The translations under genes and the position numbers were made by a program. Of a stretch of 64,000 bases of DNA, positions 56,444-64,000 are shown in pieces (position 1 is the stretch's first letter; the number at the start of each line of letters is the position of its first letter). Source of the stretch: Diplodia intermedia (Eukaryota; Ascomycota; Dothideomycetes; Botryosphaeriales; Botryosphaeriaceae); contig JAKEKT010000005.1 in NCBI GenBank assembly GCA_021495925.1, positions 310,001 to 374,000 on the forward strand, given 5' to 3'. Below the pieces are notes generated by a model. That model saw only the letters and a program-made list of their open reading frames with translations. It was not told where the DNA came from and did not search any database.

Positions 56444-57700
56444 ATGCACTCAAAAATCGCCCTCCCCGAAGGAAGCCTGAGCCAATAACATCCCGGACCC
56501 CTTCGCCCACCACGACCCCCACCACCCTCGCGCCCCCGGCCCCCCGGGGCGTCATCGGCGGCACCAATCGACCTGCGCGCCGCGGTCCTCGACATCTCGG
56601 GGGCACTCCCCCCGCCGCCTGGCCCAGATAGGACGCCAAACGGCGTCGAGCTGATGATGGTGCCCTCTCTCTCTCTCTCTCTCGCAGTCCTCGCCGGGGG
56701 GGCGTGCATGGGGCGTGTCCGACGTCTCCGCCGCCGCGGCGCGCGCTTCGCGGCCTTCGTGGCACCGAGCATGCACGATCCCGCGCGGTGGGGCGGCGCG
56801 CGGACGACGGGCTGGGCTGAGGAGGTGCTGCGAGACGAAGGTTGGGTTGTTGGTGGGGGGGTGCTTGGTGAAACGACTTTCCAGTCCGTGCGTGTTGACG
56901 ATGACGACGTCGACGGCGGCGGCGGCGGGCGGGACCGAGCGTATGCGGTTCTGTGATGGGCGGGCTCGAGTACGACGGGTTCTGGCGGGTACTGGCGGAG
57001 GAGTTGGGGGGGAGGCGCTGGTGTACGTCTATCTGCGGGCGGCGGCGCCCGGCGATACGGGAGAGCAGGTGTGGCGGGGGCTGGGGCGGTCGTGGTTGGA
57101 GCCCTCGGCGCTGGGGTATGTGAATCGGGTCAGTGTGCATGTGCTGGGTGGGGATCGGGTGTGCGGGGGTGTTGGATCGGTACCCGGGGTTGAAGATTGT
57201 GCTTGGGCATATGGGGGAGCATATGTGAGTTTTCTCCCTTGGCCCAGTCATTCCCCCGGTGGGAACCAAGTGTCGTTGATGAAATGCCTTTTCTCTCGTT
57301 GTGGCACCGCGACAGCCCGTACGATCTGTACCGCATCGATCACAAAGCTCAACCGCGCGCGCTTCCCGGACATGGTGATGCGCAAGGACCGGCTCGTGAG
57401 AGACTACTTCGGCGAGCAGCTCTTTATCGCCACGTTCGGCCTTTTTTCGACTCTGGCGCTGCTGTGCGCCGTGCAGGAGATCAGCGCGCACAGGATCATG
57501 TTCCCCATCGACTATCCCCCCGAGAGCATTCCAAATGGTTGCGTGTAGTTCGATGAACATGTTCCCATCAGTTCGAGGGATTTGGTAGACATTGGATGGA
57601 ACAACGCGCTGACAGTCTTGCCAAGACTGGCGGAAGAGCCGCATCTTTTGAAGGAGAAGAGCCCGAGAGACTCCGGGGTCGGTGGCTTGCGGCTGAGGAA
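56444..57700 (+). pseudogene. amidohydrolase-2 family (decarboxylase-like) pseudogene
   Basis: Broken relative of the TIM-barrel amidohydrolase 2 family (2,3-dihydroxybenzoate/gamma-resorcylate decarboxylase type). Recognisable pieces occur in order but in changing frames: MHSKIALPEG (56444), NGVELMM (56648), RFAAFVAPSMHDPA (about 56747), EPSALGYVNRVSVHVLG (57103), YPGLKIVLGHMGEH (57181), DSPYDLYRIDHK (57313), RARFPDMVMRKDRLVRDYFG (57357), HRIMFPIDYP (57490), then FDEHVPISSRDLVDIG (57549). Lesions: frameshifts near 57135-57170 and 57343, and an in-frame TAG at 57546-57548. One intron at 57225..57270 is still spliceable in frame. Similarity on both sides of the lesions is high, so inactivation seems recent. 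A sequencing-error origin cannot be excluded. Confidence 0.75.
56664..56684. repeat. CT microsatellite inside pseudogene
   Basis: Uninterrupted CT units replace the codons that in relatives follow ELMM (normally I/L-LSLNAP). Slippage here may be one source of the frame changes. Confidence 0.7.
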
Positions 57701-58165
57701 AGGTGATGAGGAAGAGGTGGAGCATGGACTGTACTACCGGGACTGGACTGAAAGAGCGGCACGACGGTGAGGCTTCCTTGCAATCGGCCAGATGTGCAGC
57801 GGTCTTCTTTTTATCTCATCGCAGCCACGGCTTCCCAGAGCCCACCATATCAGAATTTGGGCAGCCCCCAATATGTAAATCACGAGAGCGAAACCACTAC
57901 TACAAATCGAACGGTTAGTGTGTAGAGCATGCTCCGGCACTATGCTACGCCACCGGAACCTTAGAGTGTAAAACCCGAAGGTTTGTGATCCGTTGGGTTC
58001 CTCCATTAGGAAGGTGAGCACTTACCAACAGTCCATGGGTTCGATACTGGTTTGGCGTCATACTGCGGTTCCTGCGCTATTCCGGGGTTGGCTCGTACTA
58101 AGGGCTGTGGTGGGTGTGGATTCGACCTGAGTTGCTTTTTTGCTCACTTTCAATACCAGGGCTCC
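57701..58165. other. intergenic region
   Basis: After the pseudogene remnant. The amidohydrolase frame runs on with low similarity to about 57770. No other gene, tRNA or repeat is supported up to the poly-T/GA tract. Confidence 0.4.
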
Positions 58166-58201
58166 TTTTTTTTTTTTTTGAGAGAGAGAGAGAGAGAGAG
58201 A
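58166..58201. repeat. poly-T (14) followed by GA microsatellite
   Basis: Fourteen T residues run directly into about eleven GA units. The composite tract sits at the left edge of a BRCT fragment and may mark a repair or insertion junction. Confidence 0.8.
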
Positions 58202-58249
58202 AGCGAGCTACCCCCCTCCCCGTTCACTTAGCTCCTGGGGGTACCCAGG

Positions 58250-58515
58250 AGGATTTTCAATTGTGGATCAGGAGCTTTGGCGGCGAGGTCCGCCACAACA
58301 TTGCCACGAGCGTGACCCATCTTGTCGAATGCGGCAACAAGGGAGGAGCCAAAAAGCAGCTGGCTAAGAAATACAAGGTTCCGGTCGTGTCCTTCGGGAC
58401 ATATATGGAGACGGTCCGTTCCTTAGGCCACCGTCCCGCTCCGATCTTCATCACTTCGGACAACGACGAATCTTCCGACACGGATGACGAGGACATAATG
58501 ACGAGGACACAATGA
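58250..58515 (+). pseudogene. orphan BRCT-domain fragment
   Basis: An open frame from about 58250 to the TGA at 58513-58515 reads like the middle and end of a BRCT phosphopeptide-binding domain: FQLWIRSFGGEVRHNIATSV, then THLVECGNKGGAKKQLAKKY, then KVPVVSFGTYMETV, then a Ser/Asp-rich tail. The first BRCT strand is missing and upstream sequence is a poly-T/GA tract, so no start is evident. Any ATG upstream (58114) adds only repeat-coded Glu/Arg. It is probably a fragment of a DNA-repair or PARP-like gene broken by repeat insertion, but it could be an exon of a gene I could not assemble. Confidence 0.45.
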
Positions 58516-58527
58516 CGAGGACATAAT
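58486..58527. repeat. three tandem 14-nt units
   Basis: The unit GACGAGGACAYAAT occurs three times without gaps at the end of the BRCT-like frame. Because 14 is not a multiple of 3, each copy shifts the frame, and the second copy supplies the stop codon. Confidence 0.8.
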
Positions 58528-58961
58528 GACGCTGGGTGGTGGTGTTAAATTCGGGGTCGCTCTGGTTGTCGGAGTTGCGTGGTTTCGCGATGCGTGACGT
58601 CACTGGGTCGTGGCGCCTTCCGCGAAGGTTTCTCACAACTCGGGAGGAATTTTCACGACTTAGAAGGACCCGGCGCGCAGCGCCGAATTTTGGGGCTGCG
58701 GGAGCTGCGGGAGCTTATGGTAGTAACTACTCGTAAGGGTGGATTGCCACGAAGGCGGGTGGTAAATAGGTATGGTCCTAGTACGTTTTACCCGGAATTA
58801 GATGGTGTTAATTAACACTTATTTAACGTACTTACTTATTACTATTTATTACCACGCTATCTTTATTATCTTTATTATCTACTCTTTATTCTTCTTATTA
58901 CCATTCGTAGTAGATAGAGAACGTATATATAGACCTTATTAGATAGTATTTTATTTATTAT

Positions 58962-59451
58962 TTTATTTATTTAGTTTAACGTTTCTTTAGAGTCTAGAAC
59001 TATTAAAGACGAGGTCTCTTAAGAGGGCCCGCTTCTATCTATATATCTAAATATATATATATCGAAGGGGGTTCTAGAAGGGTACTAGAAACGATGTGCT
59101 TAAAAGCTTAAAGAAGAGTAGAAAGCGTAGATAAAATAAAGAAAAGATAAATAAATAAAATAAAGCGAGAGCTTAAAAACTAGCGAAAATAGAGATAAAA
59201 AGTAAAGTAAGTAAGCCCTCTTCTTAAAGAGAGTCTTTTTAACTAGTTAGATTCGTTTAGCTTTCTTCTATCTAAGACTAATACTTACTTACTATTTATT
59301 ATAACTAGCCGAAGTATTATTACTAGCGAACTAGCTATATAACTCTACTTTTAAATTTAGAAATCTAAAAAAGAGCTCTAAATAGAGATTACTTAATCGA
59401 AAATTAAATTTCGGCTTTTTAGCCTCGTTAGCTTAGTTATTAACTATACTA
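58962..59451 (-). repeat. LINE 3'-end repeat, copy 1
   Basis: About 490 bp matching 59461-59949 nearly base for base, in the same direction. Differences are mostly C/T and G/A transitions, as left by RIP. On the minus strand it ends in an A-rich tail (AACTAAATAAATAAAA) near 58960. Confidence 0.85.
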
Positions 59452-59460
59452 TTTTTTTTT

Positions 59461-59949
59461 TTTATTTATTTAGTTTAACGTCTCTCTAGAGTCTAGAACT
59501 ATTAAAGACGAGGTCTCTTAAGAGGGCCCGCTTCTATCTATATATCTAAATATATACGTGCCGAAGGGGGGTTCTAGAAGGGTACTAGAAACGGTATACT
59601 TAAAAGCTTAAAGAAGAGTAGAGAGCGTAGATAAGATAAAGAAAAGATAAAATAAAATAAAGCGAGAGCTTAGAAATCGGCGAAAATAGAGATAAAAAGT
59701 AAAGTAAGTAAGTCCTCTTCTTAGAGAGGGTCTTTTCGACTAGTTAGATTCGTTTAGCTTTCTTCTATCTAAGACCGATACTTACTTACTATTTATTATA
59801 ACTAGCCGAAGTATTACTACTAGCGAACTAGCTGCATAATTCTACTTCTAAATTTAGAAATCTAAAAAAGGGCCCTAAATAGAGGTTACTCGACCGAAAA
59901 TTAAATTCCGGCTTTTTAGCCTCGTTAGCTTAGTTACTAACTACACTAG
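59461..59949 (-). repeat. LINE 3'-end repeat, copy 2
   Basis: Second copy of the ~490-bp unit, offset by 499 bp from the first. Between the copies is a T-run on the plus strand (about 59452-59463), which is a poly(A) tail on the element's strand. It joins directly to the RNase H side of the LINE body, so it is probably the true 3' UTR. Confidence 0.85.
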
Positions 59950-62900
59950 ATAGCCGTAGATACTAGTAGAAACGGCTACTTAAGCTTAAATACCCGCTAT
60001 TTAGTCGTTTTTCTTCGGTTCTCGCCCGTTTCTGCTCTAAATCGAAAGCGGCGAGGGCGCCGAGAATAAGAAGAAGTAGAAGAAGAGAATAGAAGAAAGA
60101 AATAAGTATAAATAAGCGTCTAGCGATACGTATTTAGACCTCGTTAGGCAAGTCGTTTAATTACTATCGTCTAGTAGTAATCTTTATTTATTCTAAGAAC
60201 TTAGCCGTTAGGCTAGTCCCTAGAGTCGAGAAAAAGAGATTCGAAAGGTTAAGTTAATACTTCTTAAGCCCGTCTTTTAAGAGAACTCGAGGGCCTCTAT
60301 AAAGAGAGTAAGAGAGAAGTAGATGGCGTAGTATCTATCTAGCCGTACGGCTATATCTATACTAGTTGTTTTCGGCGTGGTTAAGGCGATAAAGATAAGA
60401 CTTAAAGTAGCCGTATTCGATCTTTAGTTAATAGAAGGCGAAGGCCGTTTCTCTAACTTTCGTAGAAGATTTAAGCCGCTACCCTATCTCTAAACTAAAG
60501 ATACGTTTATAGGGCGAGTCTAACGTTAATTTAAGCTTCGTTTTCTACTTCTTATAGGTCTTCTACTTAACTTTACTTTAATAGAAGCTTAGAGAAGTAG
60601 AGGCTCTACTTAAAGAATACTTCGTAGCTCTTTTCGCGAGCCGATCGGCGTACTCGTTACCTAGAACGTCCTCGTGGCCGGGGTACTATTCTAGAGAGAC
60701 GGTATTTCCTCTAGCCCTTAGCGTTTTAGCTAATCTAATAGCCCGAATTTGCTATACTTACTCGGACGTATTAGCGGGCTTACTTAGCCTAAGAATCGCG
60801 GCCTAGTTATTCGCGTAGATTCTTATATCTTTAAAGGCGTGCCCGGCTCTAACGGCGAGTTTTAGAACTATTACTAGCCCCTCTATCTCGCCGTTATATA
60901 CTAGATTCTCGAAACTAAGGTTCTTATAAATCTAGCGCGCTAGGTTCTCTTTAGATTAGCTAAAGTCGAAGACTACTACTTCGACCTCTACGTTTCTACC
61001 CGTAGATAGAACGAAGGCGTTAGAATAGATAGCTATTCGATTAGAGGATACTCTTTTAACTTTAAGCGCGTAGGTCTTAGCCTACTTCTCTTTATTTAAG
61101 AGGCTAACCGTAGTCGAATAGAGTAGTTCGAGTAACTACGGCGGAAAGTAGAAGGGTTTAACTACTTCTAAAGACGCGAGTTACGTTTTTAAAAGAAGTT
61201 TAATCTTCTCTAACTACGTAGATCTATTTAAAACCCGTCGATCTAGATTAATCTTCTCTAGTTCGATTCGAATAAGATAGAATTCTTCGAGTAAATTCGT
61301 TCTAAGAGTATATTTTTATAACCGCTCGTTTAAACGAATATCCGCTAATAAGATTTTACTCTCTATTTCTAGGGAAATTATAGAAATAGTCTTAAAAATC
61401 CCTAGAATCTTTCGTAGAATAAGATTCTAAAGGACTCTAAATTAGCGGGTGAACTACCTCTAATTTTTTTAGTAGATTTCGAAGCCGTAGTCTATAACCG
61501 TAGTAACGTAAGCTAGATATAGCTAACGAATCGCGTAGAGAAAAAGCCTCCTCTCGACGTTAGCTAGCCTAGAGAGACGATAGAAGGCTAAACGGGCCTA
61601 GCTAATTCTTTTAGACACGTGCGTCTTAAAGGTAAACCCGTAGTCGAAGTAAATTTCTAGTTATTTAATCTATTCTTTAGGTTCTATTACGTTCTCCGTA
61701 GAGAGCGTAATCGAAATAGAACGAGGTTCTAAGTCTTTCTTAAAAGAACGGACGAAGTAAATAAGCTTCGTCTTTTTTAGATCGAATTCGATATGGTTTT
61801 TCTATCCCCGCGTATAGAGTTTATCCGTCTTCTTCTCTAGAATCGTCTTATTACGTTTCTAGCTATCGAAGCTAGCTATAAGCGTAATATCGTCGATATA
61901 AGAGAGAAACGAAGCTTTAGAGGCGGAAAATAACTCTCGAAAATAGATTAGAAAGAGAATAGGCGAGACCGAGCTTTCTTACGAAATACTTATTTCTATT
62001 AAGCTAAACTCTTTCTTCTCTCCGTTAAACGCGAGGCTTAGTATTCGTATAGATATAAATAATTTTATCTACGCGAGTAGGTTAATCGACATGTCGATTC
62101 GAGCTATTATAGCTAGAAGTTATTCTTCGGCCACGTGGTTAAAGGCGCTTTTAATATTAAGAAAAAGTACGAAGGTCTTACGTTTAAGACGGCGGTTCTT
62201 CTCTACTTTATTTAATAAAAGTATTACGGTATCTATCGCGGATTTCTTTAATCTTTCTCTAATTTAGATATAGTAAAGAAGGTTAAAGGTCTTCGCTAGA
62301 TAGTCTAGTCTTTTAGCCGTAATTCGTTCTAGTACTTTTTCGAGGTAATTAAGAAGAGAAATAATACGATAGAACTTCGAGTTCGCGGTATCGCTCTTTC
62401 TCTTACTTAGAATTGCCTCGGTAGCCGTACGCTAGCCCGTAGAATAATATTCGTAGGCGAATAGCGTAGAAAAGACCTTAGTAAAGGCGCCGGGCTTTAC
62501 TCTAAACGTATAAGTAATAATCTCTTACGTAATAGCGTCTAGTCCCGGCGTTTTTTCTTTAATTTACGTGGAGCACGCATCTTCGATTTTTTTTAAACTA
62601 AGCTTCGGCTAGTTCTAGCGTTTAGGGACGTAGCTTTACTAGTTAAAAGAGACGATAGAAGAAAGCGGCGAAAAGAGTCTCTTTCTAAGGGCTAAATACT
62701 TTCTCTTAAAACTATCTTCTAGGCGTTTTTCCGCATACGTGTCGTAACTAATCTTAAGGATTCTAGTATGCGTTCTAGACTTAGTATAAGCTATAGCCTT
62801 AAAGATAGTCTCGGGGGTTTCTTTTTTTAGAAAAGAATTCTAGTGTTCGCGTTTAGCCCTCTTAACCGCTTCGAAGTAGATATTTCGACTATTTAAGTAT

Positions 62901-64000
62901 CTTCGCTTATTCTCTTTCGTGCGTAGAGATTTAAAAGCGTTAGTCTCTCTTCGTAGTCGTCTTCGTTCTTCTAAAAGCTCGTCCGACTACTACGATTTAG
63001 ATCGAGCTTCTAGTTTTAATCGGGGAATAGAAAGGTTCGCCGCGATAGATATAGTCTAGTTAAGGCTTGCCCCTAGGGCATCTAGCGCGGGTATTTAGCG
63101 GATCGAGCCTTCTATTAAGTCTTTAGAGATATCTTTTAATAAGAGGTTTAATTCTAAGCTTTTTAGAGCCTCGAATACTACCGTCTCTACCTATTATTTA
63201 AAGATTTTCTAAAACTTAGGCCAGTCGGCCTTTTCCGTATTAAATCTAGCGGTAGTAGCTACCGTAGAAGGTCTCGTATAGCCGGCCGGTTCTAGACTAA
63301 ATAGAATTGCCTTATAATCGAAATCGAAGTCCGCGATCGTTTACTAGTCGGTAATTCTATTAGCTAAGGCCGGCGTAGTAAGTATAAGATCGATAATCGT
63401 CTCTCTTTCTAGATAGAGGCGGTAAAAGATACTCTCGCCCTCTTCGTTTAAGAGAGATAGATCGTTTTCTTCTAACTATTCTACTAGCCGGTTAGCGCTA
63501 GATAAGGGGGGAGATTCTAGATCCTACTAGAAATAATAAATATTAAAATCTCCGGCTACTATAGCCTGCGTTCTAAGGAATTACTATTATAGAACGCGTT
63601 CTAGAGTAAGCCGAGAATCGTTACCCGTTTAATCCTTCTAGTTATATAAGTTAAGTAGCTTAAACTTTAACTTTCGCTACTCTATACTTAGAATTATTAG
63701 ATCGGAACTTTACTAGAATTCGGCCTCTAAATTTATCTTCGTTTCTTTAAGAAAGCGGGAGACGTAGGTTAGTATTTAAGGCCTTAGATCGAAAGAATAG
63801 ACCGATAGAATTTAAATAAATAAGAGGTAATTAATTAATCGAAAGCCCGAGTTCTTATAGAGTAAGATATATAGTTCTTAATAAAGAACGAGGTCTATCT
63901 TTAACTCTACTATAATGTCTAGAATAAATTTCGTTGCCGAAATACTTCTATTTAAGTTAGCTTATAGAACTCGTAAAGAACTTATTTAAAATAAGTTTAT

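Larger units (their letters stand above)
58790..64000 (-). mobile_element. RIP-mutated LINE (Tad1-like), truncated by window end
   Basis: AT-rich block with stops in every frame, many TA and very few CA/TG dinucleotides, and almost no ATG. On the minus strand, despite stops, a non-LTR retrotransposon ORF2 can be read in order: APE-type endonuclease with AIVAGDFN (GDFN at about 63542-63553) and ETIIDLILTTPALA (about 63370), reverse transcriptase with the YIDD box (61889-61900) followed by an LxxxxxKLIYF-like segment, and RNase H with GNEYADRLAK (60632-60661). A stop replaces Trp before YPGHED (TGG to TAG), as expected from RIP. The 5' end lies beyond 64000; the 3' end, with A-rich tails on the minus strand, lies toward 58.9 kb. 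Endonuclease, RT and RNase H together fit fungal Tad1/I-like elements. Confidence 0.82.

Noticed and set aside
58790..64000. Mitochondrial or telomeric AT-rich DNA
   Set aside because: No telomere repeat units, and the minus strand reads as nuclear LINE domains with RIP-type stops.
1..64000. CRISPR arrays or prokaryotic operons
   Set aside because: No regularly spaced direct repeats; genes have spliceosomal introns and eukaryotic families throughout.

Overview
The window looks like a euchromatic arm of a filamentous ascomycete genome (Pezizomycotina; a Dothideomycete is my guess, not shown). The reasons are short GT-AG introns of about 46-180 nt, many single-exon genes, GC-rich coding DNA, fungal-only families (Mtc6, 2EXR, CAP10, Fur-type NCS1 permease), and a final 5.2 kb AT-rich block that bears the marks of repeat-induced point mutation (RIP). 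Exon borders were worked out by eye from reading frames, splice consensus and family similarity.

Layout. 1.3-3.3 kb: Mtc6-like telomere-capping protein (+). 4.6-5.9 kb: mitochondrial L-2-hydroxyglutarate dehydrogenase (+). 6.6-10.7 kb: UPF2/NMD2 nonsense-mediated decay factor (+). 14.1-17.0 kb: two tandem 2EXR/F-box-like paralogues (+). 17.6 kb: small one-helix membrane protein (+). 18.3-19.8 kb: Gyp8/TBC1D20-like Rab GAP (-), divergent from a 1536-aa MMS1_N/CPSF-A superfamily protein (+, 20.4-25.2 kb). 25.8-27.0 kb: Yip1-family Golgi protein (+).

28.6-36.1 kb is a probable catabolic cluster. A hydantoinase-A/DUF917 fusion enzyme (-) shares a 765-bp promoter with an NCS1-type permease (+), and an AroM-family protein (-) converges on the permease. 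Permease and enzyme suggest uptake and opening of a cyclic amide or hydantoin-like nitrogen compound; AroM may be an accessory enzyme. The substrate is unknown.

36.5-51.4 kb: a doubtful Cys/Ser-rich secreted protein (-), a CAP10 (GT90) glycosyltransferase (+), a class V PLP enzyme (-), a single-pass membrane protein of unknown role (-), a pseudokinase that has lost the HRD and DFG aspartates (+), and an NTF2/SnoaL-like protein (+). Long gene-free stretches lie at 10.7-14.1, 48.0-50.8 and 51.4-54.1 kb.

54.1 kb to the end is a decaying, repeat-associated zone. It holds two glycine-tRNA-like Pol III genes with inserts of about 85-90 nt in the anticodon loop, a Ty3/gypsy pol relic between them, a frameshifted amidohydrolase pseudogene, an orphan BRCT fragment, and finally a RIP-mutated LINE (minus strand: endonuclease, reverse transcriptase and RNase H relics) with a head-to-tail duplicated 3' end of about 490 bp. 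No CRISPR, prokaryotic operon or rRNA was seen.
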